Part shown: one piece after another, positions 1 through 8,318 of the stretch | Layout of the letters: every line of letters begins with the position of its first letter | Numbering within the stretch: the first letter of the stretch is position 1 | Origin: Lolliginicoccus lacisalsi | GTDB lineage: Bacteria > Actinomycetota > Actinomycetes > Mycobacteriales > Mycobacteriaceae | Direction of reading: 5' to 3' | Length of the DNA: 64,000 nucleotides | Assembly: GCF_014841105.1 (NCBI RefSeq) | Contig: NZ_JACYWE010000007.1 | Span: 25,317-89,316, forward strand | The notes under the pieces: model-generated | Databases searched by the model: none | What the model was told of the DNA's origin: nothing | The model's input: the letters and a program-made list of their open reading frames with translations, nothing else | Position numbers and translations under genes: made by a program

Positions 1-1078
1 CCCACCGGCCTGCGCTCGGCCTGGCCGATCGTGGACTCGAGGTCATCGAGGGTGGCGGTCACCTCGTCCGCGGGGGCGATGTCGCGGGTGACGATCTGGT
101 TGAACACGCTCACGCGGTCGCGCTGCACATCCCCGGTGTTTCCATCGATCACGAGGTTCGCGACGGCTACGGTGCGGCCGTGCGTGGCCGCGGCGAGGAG
201 CGGGCGGTCGTTCCCGTCGGGGTCGCGCACGAGGCATGTGTAGGGGCTGGAGCTGCTGGTCAGGACGAGGTCGATCTGCGGCGGGGCCGTGGTGGCAAGG
301 TCGTGCGCCGCGGTATTGCTGGCGCCGCAGTCGCTGGGCCCGGCAGCCGCCTCGGCGACGTCGGGGCTGTTGACGAGCAGGACCATCGCGGAGACGCCGA
401 GCCCCTGGAGCGCCTCGGTGGCGTTGGTGATGGTCTCGCGCTCGGAGGCGAGGGTATAGCCGGGGCCCGGATCGTCGTGGAGGGTCGCGCCGATGATGCC
501 GGTGGGGGTGCCGTTGATGTGCCGGATGGTGAACGGCGACGTCAACGGGGTGTGGGTGGGGCCGTAGATGTTGGAGCTGACGAACGGGAACGATGCTCCG
601 TCGAACGTTGCCTCCTCGTCGCAGTCCTCATCGAGGTGGCATCCGCCGTCCGTTTTGCGGAACAGCTCGGGAATGCCCTCGGCGAGCTCGGTGGCGCCGA
701 TCGCTGAGGCGTCGAGCCCCCAGGCGTCCAGGAGGTCGATGACGGGCTCATGGCGGAGCACCGCGGTGCGGCTCGGCTCATCGGGCGCGGCGAGGTTGTT
801 GCCCGCGGAGAGGAACAGGGAGCGGTCGGCCTGGCGGCGCAATTGATCGAGGTACGTGCCCAGGTGCGCGGCCCCGCCTGCGTTGATGCGTGACCCGTCG
901 GGTTGCAGCACGGTGCCGGCGTCGCCGTCGAGCGGGGCGAAGGCGCTGCGCAGGTCACCGATCGAGAGGATGCGCACTTCGATGTCGTCCGCTGGGCTCG
1001 CCACGGCGAATGGCGCGGCGAGGATCGGCAGGGCCAGCGCGATCACCGATGCGGCGACAGCATGGCGGCGCATGCTCA
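1..1078 (-). CDS. Secreted 5'-nucleotidase/metallophosphatase-like protein, N-terminal part, catalytic motifs lost
   Basis: The reading frame starts at ATG 1078 and runs off the left window edge after about 359 codons. Residues 1-27 form a Sec signal peptide (basic start, hydrophobic core, cleavage near AVA-SP). The rest follows the UshA/bifunctional 5'-nucleotidase layout, but the motifs that bind the two metals are altered. The D-x-H of strand 1 reads GDLR, the GD of motif 2 reads GN, GNHE reads GATE, the histidine expected in the later LLVHEG-like segment is replaced (LLVNSPD), and GHTH reads SSSS. Fold-like spacing and the SSN segment remain. I infer an exported pseudoenzyme that keeps the fold for binding or structure. 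The C-terminal domain lies outside the window. The gene is transcribed away from the aminotransferase downstream region; spacing is 149 bp. Confidence 0.75.
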
Positions 1079-1227
1079 TCCGGTGCCTCCTCGACCAGCC
1101 CTCGAATCCCGCGTCCGCGCGGTTTCCCTGGACCCCAGTGTGGGGGCTGCCGCTAGTTCGGGGGGCAACCATCGCATCACGGTTGCATCACTATCCCGCA
1201 CATCGCTGCGGGGAGATCGGCCGTGGG

Positions 1228-2352
1228 CTACTGCCGGGCCAGGCCGGTCGCCACGTCGCTCAGCGCGAACGCGAGGAACTGATCGTTCTCGTACGCATCA
1301 CCGATGGTGACCCGCACGCCCTCGCCGGCGAACGGGCGCACCAGTACCCCGGCCTCGGCGCAGCGCGTCGAGAACTCGGCCGCGTTTGCGCCAAGGTCCA
1401 GCCAGACGAAGTTCGCATGGGTCTCGGGCACGGTGTAGCCAGCCGCGAGCAGGGCATCGCGCACCCGCCCGCGCTCGGCCACCACAGCGTCGGTCCGCTC
1501 CAGCAGCTCGGCCTCGACATCGAGGGAGGCCAGCGCCGCTGCTTGGGCCAGGCTGTTCACGCTGAACGGGATGTAGACCTTGCTGACCGTGGCGATCACC
1601 TCGGGAGAGCCGACGGCATACCCGATGCGCAGGCCCGCGAGCCCGTAGGCCTTGGAGAACGTGCGCAGAACCAGCAGGTTCGCGCGGCCCCGGCCCAGCG
1701 CGACCCCGTCCGGCAGGTCCCCGGCGCCGAAATCCTCGGCGCGCAGGTACTCGATGTAGGCCTCATCGAGCACCACGAGCACGGTGCTCGGCACGGCGTC
1801 GAGGAAGCGCTCGAGCTCGCGCCGTCCCACCGCGGTGCCGGTCGGATTGTTCGGATTGCACACCATCACAAGCCTCGTGCGCTCCGTGATCGCCGCGAGC
1901 ATCGCATCGAGATCATGCACCTGCCCCGGGCCTAGGGGAACCCGGACCGGCACGGCCCCCGCGACGAGAGTGACCAGCGGGTACGCCTCGAAGGACCGCC
2001 ACGCGAACAGCACCTCATCGCCTGGCGAGCATGTCGCGAGGACCAGTTGCTGGCACAAGCTCACCGAGCCGCACCCCACGGCGACCTGCTCGGCCGCGAC
2101 GCCGAGGCGTTCTGCCAGCGCTTCCCGGACGGCGATCGACCCATTGTCGGGGTACCGATTGACTCCCTGCGCAGCGGCCGCGATCGCGCCGACCACGCTG
2201 GGCAGCGGGCCCGGCGAGGTCTCGTTGCTCGCCAGCTTCAGCGCTCCCGGCCATGACTTCCCCGGCACATATGCCGGCAGCGTTCCGAGGTCGGGACGGA
2301 GCTGGACGTGGGCGGACGGGTCGCTGGCAGGATCATGGCGCGAAGTGGTCAC
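1228..2352 (-). CDS. pat: Aromatic / histidinol-phosphate-type aminotransferase (class I/II, PLP)
   Basis: A 374-residue fold-type I aminotransferase of the HisC/Pat group. Visible motifs are the substrate-arm SNE (residues 42-44), RYPD (66-69), NPNNPTG (166-172), LDEAY (195-199) and the PLP lysine in TFSKAYGLAGLRIGY (K234). HisC-like proteins that are not in a his operon in mycolic-acid bacteria are usually aromatic (phenylalanine/tyrosine) aminotransferases, and tyrA lies 3 kb away, which supports the last step of Phe/Tyr synthesis. A true histidinol-phosphate aminotransferase cannot be excluded from sequence alone. It is divergent from the hydrolase gene at 2415 across 62 bp, which must hold both promoters. 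Confidence 0.85.
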   Translation of the reverse strand: MTTSRHDPASDPSAHVQLRPDLGTLPAYVPGKSWPGALKLASNETSPGPLPSVVGAIAAAAQGVNRYPDNGSIAVREALAERLGVAAEQVAVGCGSVSLCQQLVLATCSPGDEVLFAWRSFEAYPLVTLVAGAVPVRVPLGPGQVHDLDAMLAAITERTRLVMVCNPNNPTGTAVGRRELERFLDAVPSTVLVVLDEAYIEYLRAEDFGAGDLPDGVALGRGRANLLVLRTFSKAYGLAGLRIGYAVGSPEVIATVSKVYIPFSVNSLAQAAALASLDVEAELLERTDAVVAERGRVRDALLAAGYTVPETHANFVWLDLGANAAEFSTRCAEAGVLVRPFAGEGVRVTIGDAYENDQFLAFALSDVATGLARQ

Positions 2353-2414
2353 CTGCGCGAGAATAGTCGTACCAGGCCTCGAAAATCAGGACGAGGAGTG
2401 GGAGAGTAGAGGCT

Positions 2415-3161
2415 ATGTCGGGAATCCACACTTCACGAGCCCGGCAGGAATACGCGGCCCTGCCGGATGCGTCCACCCGTGTGCCGCTCACCGTCATCGC
2501 GCCCGAGGCACGACCTCGCGGCGGGATCGTGTTCCTCCATGAGATGCGTGACTTCCACGAGCCGCTGCTGCAGCTCATGCATGAGCTCGCCGACGAGGGC
2601 TGGCTCATCGCGGCCCCGCACCTGTTCCACCGCCAGCCCGAGGATCGAATCGACCCGGTGTTCGGGGCGGAGTTGTTCGACGACGCGGACGCTGCCCGCG
2701 ACTGGCTCGTTGACAACGATATCCATACCGACAGCGTGGGCATCATCGGTTTCGATAGCGCCGGGACCGCGGCCGCGATGGTCGCCACCCAGCGCCCGTA
2801 CGGTGCCGCGATCAGCGTCGCGCCCCATGGCATCGAGCGCGCGCTCGCGCCTGGAGCCACGCCTCTGCTCGAGACCGTCCATTCCCTGCGCACCCCGTGA
2901 CTGGGCATTTTCGGCGACGACGATCCGCAGACCCCGCCGGACTCGGTGAACGCGCTGCGCAACGCTGCCCTGCGCGCTCCCGTCGCGACGCTCCTCGTCA
3001 GCTATCCGGGCCTCGCCCATCGGCCCGACGATGGTTTTGGCACCTGGTCCTGGCACGAGGTCGACGATGTGCCCGAGGCGGCGGACCCCGCGGACACCGA
3101 GACCGCTGTGACCGCGGCGAAGCAGCACATGTTCGAGTGGCTCGATAGCTATCTCCGCTGA
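2415..3161 (+). pseudogene. Dienelactone hydrolase-family gene interrupted by an in-frame TGA
   Basis: One frame reads through 2415-3161 as a 248-codon dienelactone hydrolase-like protein (usual family length about 230-250), but codon 162 (2898-2900) is TGA. The surroundings read LRTP-stop-LGIFGDDDP, where the family normally has TPWLG, so a TGG tryptophan codon has become TGA. The second half (GIFGDDDPQTP, YPGLAH, the C-terminal FEWLDSYLR) is still clearly homologous. The nucleophile elbow reads GFDSAG where the family has GFCxGG, so the catalytic cysteine is also missing. Either a decayed gene, or a sequencing error in a divergent homologue. If translated, the product would be a 161-residue N-terminal fragment. 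Confidence 0.75.
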
Positions 3162-3244
3162 CCCCGCCACGCCGTCTGCCTTGGGTTTTGCAAAACCACA
3201 GCAGACGTGTGTAGTCTTGCCGATGCCCGACGCAAAGGGTCCAG

Positions 3245-3336
3245 GGAGGCGTGCCAGAGCGGCCGAATGGGGCTCACTGCTAATGAGTTGTTCCCCCCAA
3301 AGGGAACCGGAGGTTCAAATCCTCTCGCCTCCGCCA
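3245..3336 (+). tRNA. tRNA-Ser(GCU)
   Basis: Acceptor stem GGAGGCG/CGCCTCC, long variable arm (class II), anticodon GCT in CTGCTAA, T-loop GGTTCAAATCC. The 3' CCA is encoded (3334-3336). Reads AGC/AGU codons. Confidence 0.95.
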
Positions 3337-3368
3337 CCGGGGTTCCGGTAGTACAAAAGAATAAGCTC

Positions 3369-3441
3369 GCGCTCGTAGCTCAACGGATAGAGCATCTGAC
3401 TACGGATCAGAAGGTTAGGGGTTCGAATCCCTTCGAGCGCA
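3369..3441 (+). tRNA. tRNA-Arg(ACG)
   Basis: Acceptor GCGCTCG/CGAGCGC, anticodon loop CTACGGA with anticodon ACG, T-loop GGTTCGAATCC; discriminator A, no encoded CCA. A34 of this tRNA is the classical substrate of TadA, whose gene lies 3.8 kb downstream (7231). Confidence 0.95.
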
Positions 3442-3460
3442 CGTCTTGGTTGAGACAGCA

Positions 3461-3495
3461 GCCGCCCCCGCACTTGTGCGGGGGCGGTTGGGTTT
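3461..3495 (+). terminator. Hairpin terminator after tRNA-Arg
   Basis: CCGCCCCCGCA and TGCGGGGGCGG form an 11-bp stem around a 3-4 nt loop about 20 nt past the tRNA end, followed by the T-rich TTGGGTTT. Confidence 0.7.
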
Positions 3496-3595
3496 GTCCG
3501 GCCCTTTGGTAGTCGCAGGGAGGCGGACGGGTCCTGCGGTCCCGGGGCTAATACCCACGTTCCGTTGCGCGAGCCCCCTGGTGCTTCCTACGGTA

Positions 3596-4189
3596 GTGAG
3601 CGTGAGCAACCCCGTATCGGAGCCGACTTCGTGGCCTGCTGTCCTGACGTGGAGGTCCACAACGGCGCCGCGGATGGAATCGACCCGCATCCAGATCTCC
3701 GGCAAGCGGATCAAGGCCTCGGGCCGTCTCATCGGTGGTCCCTGCGAGGAGCACGAGAGCTTCAGCGCCTCCTATGATCTGGTCACCGATGATGCGGGCG
3801 AGACGCGCCGCTTGTCGCTGCGCACCACGACCGCGGCGGGGGAGCGGGTGCTGTCGGTGTCGCGGGACCGGGAGGGCTACTGGACGGTTCACGAGGGCAC
3901 GACCTCGGCCCGGTCCCGGTTCGGTGGCGCGCTTGATGTCGATGTGATCCTGAGCCCCTTCTTCAACGCGCTGCCCATCCGGCGGCTTGATCTGCAGCAC
4001 GAGCCAGGTGATGAGCAGGTGTCGGTGGTGTACGTCTCGCTCCCGGACCTCACGGTGAAGGAGGAATCCCTCACCTACAGCGCGGGCGCGGAGGGCATCC
4101 ATGTCATCTCCCCGGTCGCGAGCGCCACCGTCACGGTCGATGCGGATGGCTTCGTGATCGACTACCCCGGCCTCGGGGAACGGATCTAG
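3596..4189 (+). CDS. Putative glycolipid-binding family protein
   Basis: About 197 residues of the putative glycolipid-binding family (PF06475, formerly DUF1089). The characteristic early LTW, then the strand repeats SGKRIKASGRLIG, ASYDLVTDD, the YWTVHEG segment, the central DVDVILSPFFNALPIRRL block and the final FVIDYPGL are all present. No signal peptide or membrane segment, so it is probably cytoplasmic. The start is chosen at GTG 3596 (or GTG 3602) because the family begins just before the LTW segment; the longer upstream frame runs through the terminator behind tRNA-Arg. The product is small and beta-rich; its ligand is not known, and the family name rests on homology only. It ends 7 bp from the convergent amidase gene. 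Confidence 0.8.
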   Translation: MSVSNPVSEPTSWPAVLTWRSTTAPRMESTRIQISGKRIKASGRLIGGPCEEHESFSASYDLVTDDAGETRRLSLRTTTAAGERVLSVSRDREGYWTVHEGTTSARSRFGGALDVDVILSPFFNALPIRRLDLQHEPGDEQVSVVYVSLPDLTVKEESLTYSAGAEGIHVISPVASATVTVDADGFVIDYPGLGERI

Positions 4190-4196
4190 GAGCAGC

Positions 4197-5609
4197 TCAC
4201 GCCAGCTCGCCGAGTGCTCGGGCGCCGAGGATCAGCGGGGCGCGTGCATCGGCATGGGGGAGCGCTGCGAGCTGCGCCCCCACGGGCAGGCTGTCCCCGG
4301 CTGGACCAGCGCTCCCAGGGCCCGTCAACACAGGGCCCGTCAACCCAGGGCCGGGTATCGCGGCGACGGAGTAGCCCAGCGCGCTGAAGGGAATGCACAG
4401 CCGCAGGATCTCCGGCCGGACCGGCACTGTCGACCCACCCGCCTCGAGCTCCTCCACGCCGATCAGCGGAGCGCGGAACGGGACGGTGGCGGCGAGCAGC
4501 ATGTCGAAGCCCGCGTCCCGCAAGCGCTGGTCGATCTGCCGCCGCAGTGCCCGCAATCGCCGCACCGCCTGGATGTACTCCGTCGCTGGCCGACCTTGCT
4601 GGGCGCGCAAGCGATCCCGCGTCAGCTCCTGGAACTGGTCCGGGACCTCATCAAGCTCCCGTGCATGCGTGGCGAGAGCCTCCGCGCCCGTGATGGTGCC
4701 ATAAAGCTCCACCAGCTCGACCGCCTCGGGAAGCTCCACGTCGACCACTGCGTGGCCGGCGTCGGCGAGCCGCTCGGCGGTGGCGTCCACAGCGGCGCGC
4801 ACCTGCTCATCATGAACCTGCCAGCCCGGGCCAGCCAGACGGCCGATCCGGCAGCCAGCGCTCGCGTGCCGCGCAGCCACGCCCTCGAGACCGGCGCCGC
4901 CAAGCCCAAGAGCATCCCAGGCCAGCAGCGCATCAGTGCCCGTCCTCGCCAGAAAGCCCACGTGATCGAACGACTCGGCCAGCGGGAACACGCCTCCGGA
5001 CGGCAAAGCGCCGAAGGGCGGCTTCACGCCCACCACCCCGCACAAGGCGGCAGGAGCGCGCACGCTGCACCCGGTGTCGGTGCCGATCGCGAGAGGAACC
5101 ACGCCCATCGCCACCAGCGCTGCCGACCCCGACGACGAGCCACCCGTGATGCGCGCGGCATCCCACGGGTTCGCGGCCGGCCCATCCGCGCTCACCGCGC
5201 CCGTGGGCCCGTAGGCGAACTCATGCAAGTGCGTCTTCGCGACGATGACCGCCCCGGCCTCGCGCAGCCGTTGCACGACCGCCGCATCCGCGCGCGCAGG
5301 ACCCGCGGACTCGCGCACCCGGCTGCCGCACCGAGTGGGCACGCCCGCCACGTCGATGAGGTCCTTCACCGCCACAGCCACCCCATGCAAGGGCCCCGGG
5401 ACCGCGCCACCAGCCCGTCGCTCATCGAGCTGCCGGGCCTGCTCGAGAGCCTGCGTGGCGAGCTGCTGCTGGTAGTCCCGCCCCACCACGAGGTTCTCCC
5501 AGGGCGAGCCGCGCAACGCCTCGATGCGCCCCAGCACCTCGGTGACATGCTCCTCGGCAGTGAGACGCCCGGCGTGGAGATCGTCCACCAGCCTCGACAA
5601 GGTGGTCAT
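4197..5609 (-). CDS. Amidase-signature family hydrolase
   Basis: 470 residues with the full amidase signature: catalytic lysine in [14 protein letters not shown], the cis-serine in GGSSSGSAA, and the nucleophile serine in GTDTGCS. The last motif is normally GTDTGGS; the glycine-to-cysteine change is next to, not at, the nucleophile. The group contains GatA, allophanate hydrolase (AtzF) and many amidases of unknown substrate; the alternating Pro/Gly/Thr stretch near residue 425 is atypical. There are no gatB/gatC neighbours, so a tRNA amidotransferase role is unlikely. Its ATG overlaps the tyrA stop (ATGA type), so the two are translated from one message, although a shared pathway is not evident. 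Confidence 0.8.
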   Translation of the reverse strand: MTTLSRLVDDLHAGRLTAEEHVTEVLGRIEALRGSPWENLVVGRDYQQQLATQALEQARQLDERRAGGAVPGPLHGVAVAVKDLIDVAGVPTRCGSRVRESAGPARADAAVVQRLREAGAVIVAKTHLHEFAYGPTGAVSADGPAANPWDAARITGGSSSGSAALVAMGVVPLAIGTDTGCSVRAPAALCGVVGVKPPFGALPSGGVFPLAESFDHVGFLARTGTDALLAWDALGLGGAGLEGVAARHASAGCRIGRLAGPGWQVHDEQVRAAVDATAERLADAGHAVVDVELPEAVELVELYGTITGAEALATHARELDEVPDQFQELTRDRLRAQQGRPATEYIQAVRRLRALRRQIDQRLRDAGFDMLLAATVPFRAPLIGVEELEAGGSTVPVRPEILRLCIPFSALGYSVAAIPGPGLTGPVLTGPGSAGPAGDSLPVGAQLAALPHADARAPLILGARALGELA

Positions 5610-6565
5610 CGCGGATCCTCCCCGGGCAGCGCCACCAGCACCGCGCCAGCACGGCCTGCCTCGCGAAGCGCCTCCAGCCAGCCAGGCTCGCCGGGAACGA
5701 TGCCCTCGATGACCTTCCGCCCCGCCCCGCGATGCTCGAGCTCCTGGCGCGCCGCATGGCCAGCCGCTGTGAGCGCCGAGGTGGAGGAATGCTCCGCGAG
5801 CGCCGCCCGCGCCTCCCGCAGCGTACCGAGCACCTCATCGAGCACCAGCAGCAATGCCTCCGAGTTCGCCTCGCACATCGCATCCACTAGCGCGGGCGCC
5901 GTGCCCGCAACGCGCGTGCCGTCACGGAAGGATCCCGCAGCCAGTGCCAGCGCCAGCGCTCCTCCCTGGGCGCCCGCGATCGCCAGCGACTCCGCCAGCA
6001 CATGGGGCAGGTGCGAGATCCGCGCCGCAGCGTCGTCATGCTCCTTCGACGCTGCCGGCACCACTACCGCGCCGCAATCCAGCGCCAGCGCCGCTACTCG
6101 GCGCCACACCGCGGGATCACGTCCCTCGTCCACGCTCACCACCCAGGTGGCGCCCTCGAACAACGCCGCATCCCCGGCCGCCCAGCCAGACTCCGCCGTG
6201 CCTGCCATTGGATGCCCGCCCACATACCGGGCATCGAGGCCCCGCGCCCGCGCCTCAGCGGCTACCGGGCCCTTCACGCTCACCACATCGGTGACCGGGC
6301 AGCCGGGCGCGCGCCGGGCGATCTCGCCCAGTACCCCACCCACCGCGGGCATCGGGACGGCTACCACGATCAGCGCCTGCTCCCGCGCCGCGCGATCTAG
6401 CGTCGCGGCCAGGTCGTTGCTCGCATCGAAGCCATCAGCCCCGGCGGCCTCCACCGCCGCCGACGACCGGTTATAGCCGAACACCTCCCGGCCGGCGGCG
6501 CGCGCCGCGCGCATCACCGAACCACCGATCAATCCCAGGCCAAGGACACAAACAGACTCAGGCAC
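5606..6565 (-). CDS. tyrA: Prephenate dehydrogenase
   Basis: NAD(P)-dependent oxidative decarboxylation of prephenate to 4-hydroxyphenylpyruvate in tyrosine synthesis. The N-terminal Rossmann loop [11 protein letters not shown] sits directly after the chosen GTG start at 6565 (319 residues); the longer frame back to 6703 only adds a low-complexity, poorly coding extension. [13 protein letters not shown] and SHLPH are characteristic TyrA substrate-binding motifs. No ACT domain is obvious at the C-terminus. It is followed by an overlapping amidase gene and is divergent, across about 110 bp, from the tadA-associated gene. The neighbourhood tyrA / tadA-associated gene / tadA / tRNA-Ser is conserved in mycobacteria. 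Confidence 0.9.
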   Translation of the reverse strand: MPESVCVLGLGLIGGSVMRAARAAGREVFGYNRSSAAVEAAGADGFDASNDLAATLDRAAREQALIVVAVPMPAVGGVLGEIARRAPGCPVTDVVSVKGPVAAEARARGLDARYVGGHPMAGTAESGWAAGDAALFEGATWVVSVDEGRDPAVWRRVAALALDCGAVVVPAASKEHDDAAARISHLPHVLAESLAIAGAQGGALALALAAGSFRDGTRVAGTAPALVDAMCEANSEALLLVLDEVLGTLREARAALAEHSSTSALTAAGHAARQELEHRGAGRKVIEGIVPGEPGWLEALREAGRAGAVLVALPGEDPR

Positions 6566-6676
6566 ACCACCAGGTTCGCACACCACCGCTGGCGTGTCGC
6601 GCCCCGACACCACCCCGCCACCTGCGTTTTCCTTGCCGGAGTTCCCACACGTGCCTAGCCGCGCTAACCTCACGGC

Positions 6677-7207
6677 ATGGCAGCACAGCGCGCTCGCACA
6701 CAAAGCGACGACGAGTATGAGGTAGACGGCTTCGCGGTGGGAGTCGTCCGGGAGGACGGCCGGTGGCGCTGCGTCGCGCTCTCGCAGTCCGTGCTGACCA
6801 GCCTCGAGGACGCCGAGACCGAGCTCCGCGAGCTACGCAGCTCCGGTGCCACCATCGGGCTGCTCGATGTCGACGATGAGTTCTTCGTCATCATCCGGCC
6901 GTCCCCAGCTGGGACGCACCTGCTGCTCTCCGACGCTACCGCCGCCGTGGACTATGACATCGCCGCCGAGGCCCTTGACGAGCTAAACGTCGACATCCCC
7001 GATATCGACCCTGACGAGCTCGACGACGTGGACCCCTGGGAGGAAGGCGACCTCGGCATCCTCACCGACCTCGGGCTGCCCGAATCGGTGATGAGCGTGA
7101 TCCTCGCCGAGGACGATCTCTACCCCGACGAGCAGCTCCAGATGATCGCCGAGCGGCTGGGCTTCGAGCGCGAGTTCGTCACGATCATCGACTCCCTGCA
7201 GAACTAG
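6677..7207 (+). CDS. tRNA adenosine deaminase-associated protein
   Basis: 176 residues of an actinobacterial family found next to tadA. It begins MAAQRA and is strongly acidic in the second half (a run of D/E around [21 protein letters not shown]), ending in a short helical domain ([29 protein letters not shown]). There is no catalytic motif and no membrane segment. The 23-bp spacing to tadA and the conserved pairing suggest an accessory role, for example substrate or partner binding, but no biochemical function is known to me. The start ATG at 6677 is the first in frame and lies just after the divergent tyrA promoter region. Confidence 0.8.
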   Translation: MAAQRARTQSDDEYEVDGFAVGVVREDGRWRCVALSQSVLTSLEDAETELRELRSSGATIGLLDVDDEFFVIIRPSPAGTHLLLSDATAAVDYDIAAEALDELNVDIPDIDPDELDDVDPWEEGDLGILTDLGLPESVMSVILAEDDLYPDEQLQMIAERLGFEREFVTIIDSLQN

Positions 7208-7230
7208 CCGACCCGCTGGGCAACCATTCC

Positions 7231-7689
7231 GTGACGCTCGCCGAGGACGAGGCCATGATCGCCGCCGCCATCGACGCGGCGGCGCTCTCCGGTCCCGACG
7301 ACGTGCCCGTGGGCGCCGTGATCCTCGCGCGCGACGGCACCGTCCTCGCCCGCGCGGGCAACCAGCGCGAGGCCACGGGGGACCCCACTGCCCACGCCGA
7401 GATCCTCGCGCTGCGGGCCGCGACCCGCGCGCTGGGGGATGGCTGGCGGCTCGAGGACACCACCATCGCTGTGACGCTCGAGCCCTGCACCATGTGCGCG
7501 GGGGCTCTCGTCCTCGCACGGGTCGGGCGCATCGTGTTCGGGGCCTGGGAGCCCCGCACCGGTGCCGTCGGGTCTTTGTGGGATGTCGTGCGGGACCGTC
7601 GCCTGCTGCACCGGCCCGAGGTGCGGGGCGGCATCCACGCCGAGCCCTGCGCCCGGCTGCTCACTGACTTCTTCGAAGCGCGCCGCTGA
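7231..7689 (+). CDS. tadA: tRNA(adenine-34) deaminase
   Basis: Deaminates A34 to inosine in tRNA-Arg(ACG), whose gene is at 3369. The 152-residue protein has the cytidine-deaminase zinc site: H55-A-E57, then P85-C86-T-M-C89. LARVGRIVFGAW follows as in TadA. The start is GTG 7231; no strong Shine-Dalgarno is visible, and the short spacing to the upstream gene suggests coupled translation. Free nucleotide deaminases of the same fold are the alternative, but length, motifs and context favour TadA. Confidence 0.93.
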   Translation: MTLAEDEAMIAAAIDAAALSGPDDVPVGAVILARDGTVLARAGNQREATGDPTAHAEILALRAATRALGDGWRLEDTTIAVTLEPCTMCAGALVLARVGRIVFGAWEPRTGAVGSLWDVVRDRRLLHRPEVRGGIHAEPCARLLTDFFEARR

Positions 7690-7765
7690 GCGGGGTCCGA
7701 CGGGCTGGAAAACGCTGTGACCAGGCGATTCGGCGCGAAACTCAACCTCGGGTACAGTTGTTCGC

Positions 7766-7853
7766 GGTGGCGTGTCCGAGCGGCCGAAGGTGCAGCACTC
7801 GAAATGCTGTGACGGGTAACCCCCGTCCGAGGGTTCAAATCCCTCCGCCACCG
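7766..7853 (+). tRNA. tRNA-Ser(CGA)
   Basis: Acceptor GGTGGCG/CGCCACC, anticodon CGA in CTCGAAA, class II variable arm, T-loop GGTTCAAATCC. No encoded CCA (followed by CTT). Reads UCG. Confidence 0.95.
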
Positions 7854-7857
7854 CTTC

Positions 7858-7896
7858 CAGCCTCCCGCCTGTTGACGCAGGCGGGAGGCTTTTTTG
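7858..7896 (+). terminator. Strong Rho-independent terminator
   Basis: AGCCTCCCGCCTG and CAGGCGGGAGGCT make a 13-bp perfect stem (loop TTGACG) followed by six T residues, ending the tRNA-Ser transcript right before the repeat-flanked island. Confidence 0.92.
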
Positions 7897-7915
7897 TGCC
7901 TGGGGGGTGGTGCGT

Positions 7916-8127
7916 GGTGACCCCTCGGCGAATCTGCTAGCTAATGTCAACGCTCGGGCAGCGCGTCGCGGCGCGTCGTGTGACATTGACCAGCACATCC
8001 TCCGGCGCAGGCCGCAAGCCAGCCGCAGCCCGAAGCCAGCCGCAGCCAGCCGCCTACTCCTGGAGGGACACGGTCAGCTCGACGATGGTGCCGTCGCCGG
8101 GGCTGGCATCGATGAGCGTGGTGCCGC
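7916..8127. repeat. Left direct repeat of the glycan island
   Basis: 212 bp nearly identical to 11585-11778 in the same orientation. The only large difference is an extra 18 bp in a region of short AGCCGC-type repeats, which looks like replication slippage. The repeat includes the last 24 codons of a histidine kinase reading frame and the ~135 bp behind its stop, including an imperfect palindrome (AATGTCA... TGACATT). Confidence 0.95.
8054..8127 (-). pseudogene. 3' remnant of a histidine kinase gene
   Basis: On the minus strand the frame GTTLIDASPGDGTIVELT...SLQE-stop matches the last 24 residues of the kinase encoded at 11705-13018 with one Ser-to-Ala change. Homology to the kinase stops abruptly at 8127. 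No start or upstream part is present, so this is a fragment copied with the direct repeat. Confidence 0.9.
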
Positions 8128-8318
8128 GCATCCTCGTCGGCGGTGTCGCGGAATCCAGCAATCGTGCCGAGACTCCGGAAACCGTGATGCGCCCGAATCC
8201 GCAGCCCTATACTTGGGCGCGGCTGATCGCCTACTGAAGCGAAATGCGTTGGCGTTCAGCCTCATCGATGAATGATGAGCTGGCAGGAGCATGAACGCTA
8301 GAGCAGGGATGGGAACGC
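8128..8318 (+). promoter_or_regulatory. Probable island promoter region
   Basis: Non-coding stretch between the left repeat and the first island gene. It holds a possible -10 element TATACT near 8210 and the ribosome-binding GGGATGGG just before GTG 8319. No convincing -35 box is visible. Confidence 0.4.

Noticed and set aside
2898..2900. TGA as a selenocysteine codon in the dienelactone hydrolase gene
   Set aside because: The family has tryptophan here and not a catalytic residue; no SECIS-like hairpin is evident just downstream.
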